This document shows positions 1 through 6,231 of a stretch of DNA of 8,238 nt, one piece after another. The translations under genes were made by a program, and so were the position numbers. Position 1 is the first letter of the stretch. Each line of letters opens with the position of its first letter. Below the pieces are notes generated by a model. That model was not told the DNA's origin. It saw only the letters and a list, made by a program, of their open reading frames with translations, and ran no database searches. Origin of the DNA: Candidatus Latescibacterota bacterium (GTDB taxonomy: Bacteria; Latescibacterota; UBA2968; UBA8231); the NCBI GenBank assembly GCA_022825185.1, contig JAJDYK010000142.1, forward strand, positions 1 to 8,238, read 5' to 3'.

Positions 1-211
1 AGGGCGAATCGCCCGATACTTTGCTCATCACAGGCTCTTTGGGAAGAGAGGAACGTGTTTCTGGCTGGAACCACGAACCAATCTAACTGGAGAGCCTGCA
101 CCATTTCAAGACCTTAGCAATCCTTTCATGCAACAACGCCATGACGTACTATAAGCCGCCTCCAACTCGCGTCAGCATACCACTTGCTTATACACTAACC
201 CTGAGCCATTT
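1..211. other. Non-coding leader region upstream of the protease gene
   Basis: I see no credible coding sequence on either strand. Visible structure is limited to a small dyad at 2-14 (GGGCGA-A-TCGCCC), a 5-bp hairpin at 35-48 (CTCTT, loop TGGG, AAGAG) and AT-rich promoter-like patches near 150-155 and 189-194. Neither hairpin is followed by a T-run, so neither is a convincing intrinsic terminator. The dyad lies at the window edge and could belong to a longer element cut off on the left. Confidence 0.5.
150..194 (+). promoter_or_regulatory. Candidate promoter region for the protease gene
   Basis: TATAAG at 150-155 matches a sigma-70 -10 box at five of six positions, but no good -35 lies at the right distance. 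A second candidate, TATACA at 189-194, would start transcription around 201 and leave a leader of only about 10 bases. No Shine-Dalgarno sequence precedes the ATG at 212, so a very short or near-leaderless transcript is conceivable. This rests on sequence resemblance only. Confidence 0.22.
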
Positions 212-3200
212 ATGACAGCTAAATTCCTCGCCGTCCTCCTCCTATTCGCCCTACCCATTCAAGCCAAAACCCTGATTGAAGAGGCCTATGAAGCCGGCGA
301 ACTCGACTTGGAGACGGCCCTGATCTACCAAGTCCTCAGCGTGCGCGCCCCCAACCAACTGCCGGCTATCTACCGAGAGTCTGGCGGACTGGCGGTTTGC
401 GGGACCCCGCACCTAGTCCAAGCCATGAGCGCGGCTCCCAACCTGAGCGCCGACTTCCAGGCGCGCGTGGGCAAGTTGGCACGGCGCCGGACGGACGCCC
501 AGCACAATCTCCTCTCGCCATCGGGGCGCTTTCGCGTCCACTACGATACGGAGGGACGCCACGCGGTTGCGCCTAGGGACGACGACGCCAACGGCATCCC
601 GGACTACATCGACCTTACTATGGCCGTCCTCGACAGAACTTGGGTGCTTGAAGTCGAGCAGCTAGGCTATAATCCTCCCCCTTCGGACAACGGCTTGGGC
701 GGTGGCGACGAATACGACGTTTACGTTATTGATCTAGGCGGCAGCTATTATGGGTATGCCTATCCTGAGACAGCCGGTGCGACCACCTACAGCCATCTCG
801 AAATCGACAATAACTTCACCGACCCGGGCTACAAGCAGACCCGTGGACTGGACGCCTTGCGGGTAACCATCGCCCACGAGTTTCACCACGCCATCCAGTT
901 TGGCTACTACGCGAAATTCGACGGCAGTTGGTGGCAGGAGTCAACCTCGACGTGGATGGAGGAAGTGGCCTATCCGCACATCGACGATTATCTCCAGTAC
1001 TTGACCTACTTCCTCAGCTTTCCCCAACGCGCCCTCAACTCCGGTAAGTATGGCACTCTCCACACCTACGGCAGCGCAATCTTTTCTTTCTTCCTCGACC
1101 AGCGCTATAGCCGCACCCTCAACCGCTTGATCTGGGAAGAAGTGGGCCGGCGTAGAAGTGTCGATCTTGCTCATTTCGATCGCGTCATCCGCCAAGTCGA
1201 GCCAGGAGGGCTAGGCGTTGCGGCGGGCGAATTTGCCGTGTGGAACTATTTCACCGGTAATCGCTATCGCGGCGAATACTATGCCGAAGGGGACAAATAC
1301 CCAACCGTCCCCATCCGCGACATCGCCGTCACTGACGAAGCGGTCGTCCACAATACCAGCCTAGACGCCACTGGTAGCGTCTATCTGCGTCTTAAGCCGC
1401 AACTGCGTCGTCCGGGTGGGGTAGATCTGTTTTTTGACACCAATCAAGGAGCATGGCGTCGCCACTTGCTCTTAGTCGGTTCAGACAATGTCTCTGTACA
1501 GTTTGTTTCCGGGCCGACGGTTCGCGTCAGAGACTGGGACCAGTTCGACGAAGTCGTTCTCGTCGCCACCTCGGCCGAGCACTCGGGTCTCGCCTACGAA
1601 CACCTGTTTGCCGCGCAATTCGATCCTAAACTGACCGACCGATCCACCCTGCCCCGAATTACTTCCATCTCGCCGAGTCAAGTGCAGTACAATCAAACCG
1701 TGACCATCCGTGGGACGGCTTTCGGCGCGAATCGAGGCACGAGCCGGGTGATTTTTCATGGGGGCAAGGAACCCAGTTCTGCCCAATACGTTAGCTGGAG
1801 CAATACCCAGATTCGCGTGAGAGTGCCGGCTGGAGCGCGGACGGGTAATGTGCAGGTTGTAACTACGAGAGGAAGGGACACGGCCCGGCTGACGATTACC
1901 TCTCCTTGGATCAGCCGCATCTCTCCACAGACCGGAAGGGCCAATACCGTTGTTACCGTAAGCGGGGGTAATTTTGGTTCCTCGCGGGGCAGCAGTACCG
2001 TGCGGATTGGTTCGGGCGCGATCCCTTCCTCTTCGCTTTCCTCTTGGTCGAATAGCTCAATACGGTTCCGAATTCCCATCAATACTCTCCCCGGCAACCT
2101 GACCGTTAGAACGTCCCAAGGCACCAGCAATGCCATCCGCCTACAAATAACGAGCCCCTATCTGACGAGAATCTCGCCGACGCGGGCCAGAATAGGGGAT
2201 CGCCTGACGCTAACGGGCGGCAATTTTGGCACGAGACGAGGCTCCGGATACGTCTTATTTGCTTCCAACGTACTGCCCTCTGCTGCGGACTATGTGAGTT
2301 GGTCCAACAGCAGAATTGTCGTCACAGTTCCGGCTAGGGCACAAAGCGGCAATGTACAGGTTGTTTCTGCGAATGGGAGGTCGGGGACCAAACGCGTTGT
2401 AGTAGAGTCCGCCTCCGTTCCACAAATCACGTCTATTTCTCCCCGCCAAGTCCAGTACAATCAGGGCGTGACTGTTAGCGGAAGTAACTTCGGCTCGTCG
2501 CGGGGCAGCAGTACCGTGCGGATTGGTCTGGTCGCGGTCCCTGCCTCTTCATTCATCGCGTGGTCGAATACTCGAATTAGGTTTCGCGTGCCCACGAATG
2601 TGCGCTCTGGCAATGTCACTGTCCGCACTTCGGCAGGAACGAGTAACGCCATCCGCTTGGAGATAACAAGCCCCCACTTGGCCAGTGTTTCTCCGAGCAG
2701 AGTCAAACCCGGAGACCGCTTGACGTTGACCGGGGCCAATTTCAGGAGTACTCGGGGGAGTGGTTACGTCCTGTTCACGCCTAATGTCCGGCCATCGTCC
2801 GGTGATTACGTGACTTGGAGCGACAGCCGAATCGTGGTCAAGGTTCCGGCTGGGGCGCAAAGCGGAGACGTGAAGGTCGTCGCTACTGGGTCGCAGGTTT
2901 CTGGGACTAAGCGCATTATTGTTGAAGGCGAAGTGGTGGAATCGCTGCCGAGCAGAGGACTCTTCGGCTACAGCCCGCCTGCGGTTACCAAAAATCCCAA
3001 AAGCGTCAAGTTCGGCTTTGGGGGGGCCAGTCGCGATCTCGCGTGTTATTTTTCAGTAAAGGAAATAAGCGATGGCGAAATCGATATTTTTCTTAACGAA
3101 CAATCTTACGCCTATATTCCAGCGAGCGAGGATTGGACGGCTTGGTATCTCATACTAGACCGCGCAGACCTGCGCTCTGGCACAAACATTATCGAGTTCC

Positions 3201-3607
3201 GCAATACCTTCAACCAAAACCGCTCATCGTCTTTCGCCCGCTGGCAGTTGAAGGATGTGTGGGTAGGGGAACCACCTAGTGCCAAGCCCGTCGCAGGGGC
3301 GCAGCTTCTGTCCGAGCTACTGGATGGCCTAGTCTCTGGCCTAGGCGACCCCTTCCCCACGCCGTTCAACGCCGAAGTGACCATTCCCTTTGCCTTATCC
3401 GAGGCCGGTCCGGTGCGGCTTACTGTCCATAATTTGATGGGCCAGCAGATTCGCGTGTTGGCCGATGGGTGGTTGGCGGCTGGCGCACATCGCGTCAGTT
3501 GGAATGGTCGTACGGATATGGGCGCAGAGGCGGCTTCCGGGGTCTATTGGGTTGTGTTGCAAGCTGGAGGTACCGTCCAAACGGCTAAGTTGGCGTTGAT
3601 TCGCTGA
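212..3607 (+). CDS. Secreted multidomain metalloprotease, MXAN_6640-like, with five IPT/TIG repeats and a FlgD/T9SS-like C-terminus
   Basis: This is an exported 1131-residue protein. Residues 1-18 form a signal peptide with a probable cut after the motif IQA. Residues ~95-350 resemble the MXAN_6640 family of putative metalloproteases: a Ca-binding-like DDDANGIPDYID motif near 125, zinc motif HEFHH at 222-226, and a following WWQESTSTWMEE segment whose E243, E250 or E251 could supply the third ligand. Residues 481-906 are five IPT/TIG Ig-like domains of about 83-89 residues each. Residues ~910-1035 look like a jelly-roll, galactose-binding-like domain. Residues 1046-1131 (starting DPFPTPFN, ending in a GVYWVVLQAGG hairpin) resemble the FlgD Ig-like or type A T9SS sorting domain. 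The likely role is proteolysis or adhesion at the cell surface; no substrate can be named. The ATG lacks a Shine-Dalgarno sequence but sits directly before the signal peptide. Protease activity is inferred from the motif; the array could instead make it mainly an adhesin. Confidence 0.85.
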   Translation: MTAKFLAVLLLFALPIQAKTLIEEAYEAGELDLETALIYQVLSVRAPNQLPAIYRESGGLAVCGTPHLVQAMSAAPNLSADFQARVGKLARRRTDAQHNLLSPSGRFRVHYDTEGRHAVAPRDDDANGIPDYIDLTMAVLDRTWVLEVEQLGYNPPPSDNGLGGGDEYDVYVIDLGGSYYGYAYPETAGATTYSHLEIDNNFTDPGYKQTRGLDALRVTIAHEFHHAIQFGYYAKFDGSWWQESTSTWMEEVAYPHIDDYLQYLTYFLSFPQRALNSGKYGTLHTYGSAIFSFFLDQRYSRTLNRLIWEEVGRRRSVDLAHFDRVIRQVEPGGLGVAAGEFAVWNYFTGNRYRGEYYAEGDKYPTVPIRDIAVTDEAVVHNTSLDATGSVYLRLKPQLRRPGGVDLFFDTNQGAWRRHLLLVGSDNVSVQFVSGPTVRVRDWDQFDEVVLVATSAEHSGLAYEHLFAAQFDPKLTDRSTLPRITSISPSQVQYNQTVTIRGTAFGANRGTSRVIFHGGKEPSSAQYVSWSNTQIRVRVPAGARTGNVQVVTTRGRDTARLTITSPWISRISPQTGRANTVVTVSGGNFGSSRGSSTVRIGSGAIPSSSLSSWSNSSIRFRIPINTLPGNLTVRTSQGTSNAIRLQITSPYLTRISPTRARIGDRLTLTGGNFGTRRGSGYVLFASNVLPSAADYVSWSNSRIVVTVPARAQSGNVQVVSANGRSGTKRVVVESASVPQITSISPRQVQYNQGVTVSGSNFGSSRGSSTVRIGLVAVPASSFIAWSNTRIRFRVPTNVRSGNVTVRTSAGTSNAIRLEITSPHLASVSPSRVKPGDRLTLTGANFRSTRGSGYVLFTPNVRPSSGDYVTWSDSRIVVKVPAGAQSGDVKVVATGSQVSGTKRIIVEGEVVESLPSRGLFGYSPPAVTKNPKSVKFGFGGASRDLACYFSVKEISDGEIDIFLNEQSYAYIPASEDWTAWYLILDRADLRSGTNIIEFRNTFNQNRSSSFARWQLKDVWVGEPPSAKPVAGAQLLSELLDGLVSGLGDPFPTPFNAEVTIPFALSEAGPVRLTVHNLMGQQIRVLADGWLAAGAHRVSWNGRTDMGAEAASGVYWVVLQAGGTVQTAKLALIR
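1982..2011 (+). repeat. 30-bp exact direct repeat, copy 1 (TIG unit 2)
   Basis: This stretch, starting TCGCGGGGCAGCAG, is identical over 30 bases to 2498-2527. It encodes the S-R-G-S-S-T-V-R-I-G part of TIG unit 2. The two copies lie 516 bp apart, which is exactly 172 codons or two domain lengths, while the surrounding bases of the two units have diverged. Confidence 0.9.
2498..2527 (+). repeat. 30-bp exact direct repeat, copy 2 (TIG unit 4)
   Basis: This is the second copy of the 30-base identity with 1982-2011, in the same reading frame and the same position within TIG unit 4. It marks a duplicated two-domain segment or a gene-conversion tract. Confidence 0.9.
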
Positions 3608-3710
3608 GCGGAAAAATTCGGCCATAACGATCAATTAGGAATAGCCTGCATCCGTGCCAAGGCGAGTAGAGACCGCTTAACCCGAGCTCGCGTTAAAAGG
3701 GGAGATAGGA
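3608..3710. other. Short intergenic gap with a Shine-Dalgarno site at its right end
   Basis: The gap between the protease and the lipoprotein shows no clear intrinsic terminator, so readthrough into the lipoprotein gene is possible. It contains the 8-bp palindrome CGAGCTCG at 3683-3690. It ends with GGGGAG at 3699-3704, six bases before the lipoprotein ATG, a good ribosome-binding site. Confidence 0.55.
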
Positions 3711-4331
3711 ATGTCAAAGTTCGTTGTAAACCTGCTAGTTGCCAGCGCTACACTCTTGGCCATGCTCCTGACCGGATGTTCCGACTCCGACGCGCCGACG
3801 GCAACGCCTAGTGTTGATCCCCTATTTGTCGTATCTGGACATGTTCGCGACCCGAACGGTTCTCTGGCGGGCAGCAATGCGAGGGTTGTAGGGATTTGGA
3901 CAGCGGACGCCGGCGAGGGGGACTACGCCTATGTCTTCGGGTCGGGTGAAATTGATCTGGAGGCAGGAACTTTCCGAATGGAGTTTGTAGAAGAGCCTCC
4001 TTCAGAGGCGTTGCTGGGGGACCTGTTGGGGGTTGGTTTACTCGCAGTAGTCGATGGTTTCCTAGAAGAAGGGATCCTTCCCGATGACGCCTTTGACGAG
4101 GTTCTGGGTGCGGCACCGAGGCATTGGATCGTTTTCTTCAATCGAGAAAACGAAAATGCGGAAGAGGCCCTTGAGGCGGTGCTGTGGCTGAAGGAATTCG
4201 GCTACGGGTACAGCGTCGGCAAGGGCATCGAGATATCGGATGATTTTGATGGATTCGAGCCGGTCGATCCCAGGTCGGTGGAAATCATCATTGACGATCT
4301 GGAGAACCTAGATCTCGTAAATTGGACTTGA
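3711..4331 (+). CDS. Predicted lipoprotein of unknown function
   Basis: The gene encodes 206 residues. Residues 4-20 are a hydrophobic signal segment, followed by the lipobox L-T-G-C with the lipidated cysteine at 23. The residue after it is Ser, not Asp, so by the Enterobacteria rule it would go to the outer membrane; whether that rule holds here is unknown. A Pro/Thr/Asp-rich linker runs to about residue 37. Residues ~40-95 look like a beta-sandwich (VVSGHVRDPNG opening, YAYVFGSGEIDL and TFRMEF strands), reminiscent of carboxypeptidase-regulatory-like domains. The rest is acidic (many E and D) and mixed in secondary structure. I do not recognise the family. The ATG is fixed by GGGGAG six bases upstream. 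It lies 103 bp after the protease gene on the same strand, so it may be co-transcribed with it, and converges with the methyltransferase gene 10 bp away. Confidence 0.75.
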   Translation: MSKFVVNLLVASATLLAMLLTGCSDSDAPTATPSVDPLFVVSGHVRDPNGSLAGSNARVVGIWTADAGEGDYAYVFGSGEIDLEAGTFRMEFVEEPPSEALLGDLLGVGLLAVVDGFLEEGILPDDAFDEVLGAAPRHWIVFFNRENENAEEALEAVLWLKEFGYGYSVGKGIEISDDFDGFEPVDPRSVEIIIDDLENLDLVNWT

Positions 4332-4341
4332 GGAAAGAGCT

Positions 4342-4932
4342 TCAGGCATGAGCGGTGGGCTGGCAGGTGGGGCTGACGGCCTGCCATTGGCGCAGAACCT
4401 CAAAGACGAGGACGGCGCTGGCCGCGGCCACATTGAGGCTATTTTTGTAGCCGTACATGGGAATCTCAACCAGTTCGTCGCAGCGTTCGAGTGCGTCGCA
4501 ATCCACGCCGAGGGCTTCGTTGCCCACGATGAGGGCCAAGGGACGCGGATAGCTTAGCTCGGTGTAGCAGCGGCTTTGCGAGGTCGTCTCCAGCGCCCAC
4601 ACCGGCACTTGGCGCGTGCGCAAGTGCTCAATGGCTTGGAGGGTGGTGGCGAAGTGGCGGGTCTCGATGTACGACAGGGTACCCAACGCCGTCTTGTCGA
4701 GCTTGGGATGGGGCGGATGGGCCGTGTAGCCGCAGGTGTAGATGCCGCTGAGACGGCCCGCGTCGGCCGTGCGAAAGATCGAGCCGACGTTGAAGGCGCT
4801 GCGCAAATTGTCGAGTACCAGATAGAGTGGATGCTTGGGCAGGCGGGCGTATTCGTCGAGAGGCATCTCAGCATCGAAGGTGCGGACCTCAAAGCTGGTC
4901 TCCTTGCCGTAGTTGCCCGGCCGCAATTTCAC
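4342..4932 (-). CDS. SpoU/TrmH-family RNA 2'-O-methyltransferase
   Basis: This 196-residue SPOUT enzyme is predicted to transfer a methyl group from S-adenosylmethionine to a ribose 2'-OH in tRNA or rRNA; the target base cannot be told. All three SpoU motifs are present. Motif 1 is D41-N42 followed by N48-V-G-S-I-F-R54-T-A, where R54 matches the catalytic arginine of TrmH. Motif 2 is I135-V-G-N-E-A-L-G142. Motif 3 is E156-I-P-M-Y, ending in S165-L-N-V-A-A, which builds the trefoil-knot cofactor site. A HPKLDKTALG segment at 75-84 is typical of the short COG0566 clade. There is no separate N-terminal RNA-binding domain. The start is a GTG at 4932, backed by GGAGGA about seven bases upstream; an internal ATG at residue 23 is the alternative. 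It overlaps the stop of the oxidoreductase by GTGA, pointing to translational coupling in one operon. Confidence 0.92.
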   Translation of the reverse strand: MKLRPGNYGKETSFEVRTFDAEMPLDEYARLPKHPLYLVLDNLRSAFNVGSIFRTADAGRLSGIYTCGYTAHPPHPKLDKTALGTLSYIETRHFATTLQAIEHLRTRQVPVWALETTSQSRCYTELSYPRPLALIVGNEALGVDCDALERCDELVEIPMYGYKNSLNVAAASAVLVFEVLRQWQAVSPTCQPTAHA

Positions 4933-5966
4933 CCGACTTCCTCCGGGGACACGGGCCGCTGCTCGGCGGCCGAGAGCCGGGCGGCCTCAATGGCGACCAT
5001 GGTCTGCCGCACGCTCTGCGCGGTGACGGCTAGGTCGGCGCGGCCGGCTAGCGCGTCGGCGATGTTTTCGTAGTAGGAACGCCAGCGGCCCGGTGCCGTC
5101 TCAATGATGGTTTCCTCTGCTGGCCGATGGAGGCGGGCGTAGTGCTCGGGCGCTTCTTCAGCCGCGTCGATGTCGCCAGCGATCATGGCCTTTTCCTGCG
5201 GGTCAACGCCCTCTTTGACCAGCGCACCTTCCGTGCCCAGCACGTACCAGCGCGGTTTGGCTTTGCACGCCAGTGACGAGGTCTCCACGCGCGCTTCGAC
5301 GCCGTTGGCAAAGTGGAGTACGGCCAGTGCGTGGGACTCGACATTGATGCTGAGCGGGTCGCCGGAGTGGAAGGAGGCGTACACCTTTGCGAGCGGTGCG
5401 TCGATGAGCTGGAGGGCTTGATCGACCAGATGCGCGCCTAAATCAAAGAATTTGCCGCCGCCGTGCCGCGCGATGCTGCGCCAGCCGCGCGGAGGGCCGT
5501 ATTGGCCCCAGAACATCTCCAGCAAAAAGGGATCGCCGACAAGTCCTTGGGCCAGCGCGTCTTTAACGGCGAGGAAATCGCCGTCCCAGCGGCGGTTCTG
5601 AAAGACGCTGAGCAAGCGGTCGTGCGCTTGGCTGGCGGCGATCATCTGGTCGGCCTCGGCCATGCTCAAGCACATAGGCTTGTCGGTGACGACGTGTTTG
5701 CCCGCTGCCATCGCTTGGATCGCGTGCGGGGCGTGGAGGTCGTTGGGCGTGGCGAGGACGACCAGATCGACGGCTGGGTCGGCCAGCACTTCGTCGAAGT
5801 GGCGGAAGGTCTTTACCCCCAAGTCGCGCTGAATCTGGTCGCGGGCCTCCGACCGGCTGGTGGCAATGCCGTAGAGGTTCAGGCCGCTGGCCAGCCCTAC
5901 GAGATAGGCGTGGAAGCAGCGGCCGGCAAAGCCGTAACCGATGACGACGATGTTGGGTTTTTCCAT
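4929..5966 (-). CDS. Gfo/Idh/MocA-family NAD(P)-dependent oxidoreductase
   Basis: This 345-residue cytoplasmic dehydrogenase probably oxidises or reduces a sugar, inositol or similar polyol; the substrate is not predictable from sequence. The N-terminal Rossmann fold shows beta-strand NIVVIG and the dinucleotide motif G10-Y-G-F-A-G15. The family's EKP motif appears as D95-K96-P97, with the conserved lysine kept. The C-terminal alpha/beta domain carries GGGKFFDLGAHLVDQ at 169-183, with D175 and H179 in the usual (D/E)xGxH active-site arrangement. Length is normal for the family. The ATG at 5966 is followed directly by the first strand, and an AGG lies about eight bases upstream, a weak ribosome-binding site. 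It is the first gene of a minus-strand pair with the RNA methyltransferase and is divergent from the genes to its right. Confidence 0.93.
   Translation of the reverse strand: MEKPNIVVIGYGFAGRCFHAYLVGLASGLNLYGIATSRSEARDQIQRDLGVKTFRHFDEVLADPAVDLVVLATPNDLHAPHAIQAMAAGKHVVTDKPMCLSMAEADQMIAASQAHDRLLSVFQNRRWDGDFLAVKDALAQGLVGDPFLLEMFWGQYGPPRGWRSIARHGGGKFFDLGAHLVDQALQLIDAPLAKVYASFHSGDPLSINVESHALAVLHFANGVEARVETSSLACKAKPRWYVLGTEGALVKEGVDPQEKAMIAGDIDAAEEAPEHYARLHRPAEETIIETAPGRWRSYYENIADALAGRADLAVTAQSVRQTMVAIEAARLSAAEQRPVSPEEVG
4933..4946 (-). promoter_or_regulatory. Shine-Dalgarno site that fixes the GTG start of the methyltransferase
   Basis: Read on the minus strand, the sequence is CCGGAGGAAGTCGG directly before GTG. 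GGAGGA at about seven bases from the GTG is a strong match. It lies inside the end of the oxidoreductase coding sequence, as expected for a translationally coupled gene. Confidence 0.75.
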
Positions 5967-5992
5967 GGTTTTTACCTATGCGACGGGCGTTT

Positions 5993-6020
5993 TTGCAGTG
6001 GATAAATGGGCACTTATATT
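5993..6020 (+). promoter_or_regulatory. Candidate promoter for the small ORF and the downstream lipoprotein genes
   Basis: TTGCAG at 5993-5998 is followed after 16 bases by TATATT at 6015-6020, close to sigma-70 consensus, with a predicted start near 6027. It would transcribe the 29-codon ORF and possibly the lipoprotein operon. It shares its AT core with the minus-strand promoter candidate, so the two would be mutually exclusive or jointly controlled. Confidence 0.38.
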
Positions 6021-6044
6021 AAGATAATTCAAAGGCTTGGGCAA
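6016..6044 (-). promoter_or_regulatory. Candidate promoter for the oxidoreductase-methyltransferase operon
   Basis: Read on the minus strand, TTGCCC (6044-6039) is followed after 17 bases by TAATAT (6021-6016), a good sigma-70-like arrangement placed about 50 bp before the ATG at 5966. The -35 overlaps a small dyad CTTG-GG-CAAG at 6036-6045 that could be a regulator site. This is inferred from resemblance to consensus only. Confidence 0.4.
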
Positions 6045-6050
6045 GTTTTC

Positions 6051-6057
6051 AGGAGGG
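6051..6057 (+). promoter_or_regulatory. Strong Shine-Dalgarno sequence before a 29-codon ORF
   Basis: AGGAGGG at 6051-6057 lies five to six bases before the ATG at 6063. It is the best ribosome-binding site seen on the plus strand of this window, although no long gene begins there. Confidence 0.65.
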
Positions 6058-6062
6058 TTGCA

Positions 6063-6152
6063 ATGCGGATTCGGATTAGCTGGGATGACGGCGCGGTCGA
6101 AGCGATTGCGGTGCGTGCTGGCGCGTCGATTCGGGTCGAACGAGTCGAATAA
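6063..6152 (+). CDS. Candidate 29-residue small protein
   Basis: The ORF runs from ATG at 6063 to TAA at 6150-6152. Its 29-residue product begins MRIRISWDDG and ends ASIRVERVE. Hydrophobic and polar residues alternate (RIRISW, then SIRVERVE) around a central GAVEAIAVRAGA, which suggests two beta strands in a hairpin; there is no membrane segment or signal peptide. Support for it being real is the ideal Shine-Dalgarno sequence and the promoter candidate just upstream. It lies 79 bp before the start chosen for the lipoprotein gene, so it could be a leader peptide influencing that gene, a stand-alone small protein, or the remnant of a longer gene. I do not recognise the family. Confidence 0.5.
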   Translation: MRIRISWDDGAVEAIAVRAGASIRVERVE

Positions 6153-6231
6153 GAAGGGACACTTTTCCCGCGCTTAGGTGTTATATATGGCACACGGTTA
6201 CTCGTGGATGTTGCCGGCGCGAGGACGATGG

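Larger units (their letters stand above)
1652..2929 (+). repeat. Five tandem IPT/TIG domain repeats inside the protease gene
   Basis: The units are residues 481-563, 564-647, 648-736, 737-819 and 820-906. Each starts with an xISP or xVSP turn and carries a G-x-x-F-G/R-x-x-R-G motif, then a strand, a WSN or WSD turn, an I-R/V-x-x-V/I-P strand, a G-N/D-V/L strand and a closing strand. Units 1, 3 and 5 share a VxF...PS..YVSWS pattern. Units 2 and 4 share GSSRGSSTVRIG and TSNAIRL.IT. The array therefore alternates A-B-A-B-A. Such domains usually act as spacers or binding modules in extracellular proteins. Confidence 0.85.

Noticed and set aside
2..14. GGGCGA-A-TCGCCC dyad as a terminator
   Set aside because: The stem is short, the loop very tight and no T-run follows; it may be part of an element cut by the window edge.
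35..48. CTCTT/AAGAG hairpin as a terminator or regulatory RNA
   Set aside because: The stem has only five pairs, mostly weak, with no T-run and no supporting context.
941..2860. Several open frames of 64-126 codons on the minus strand inside the protease gene
   Set aside because: They lie opposite a gene with clear domains over its full length, have arginine- or proline-rich or low-complexity products and match no family; they are shadows of the repeats' codon pattern.
1652..2929. CRISPR-like or non-coding tandem repeat
   Set aside because: The repetition is at protein level in one intact frame with ~250-bp units and matches the IPT/TIG fold.
4348..6005. Plus-strand open frames across the methyltransferase and oxidoreductase genes
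   Set aside because: The minus-strand genes carry complete family motifs; the plus-strand products have no motifs and no ribosome-binding sites.
6156..6169. GGGA/TCCC hairpin after the small ORF as a terminator
   Set aside because: The stem has only four pairs and is followed by CGCGC rather than a T-run, so readthrough into the lipoprotein gene is more likely.
6178..6231. Upstream starts (GTG 6178, ATG 6187, ATG 6208) for the lipoprotein gene
   Set aside because: They add a tail with Trp and Arg residues before the signal segment and lack a ribosome-binding site, whereas ATG 6232 has GAGG seven bases upstream.
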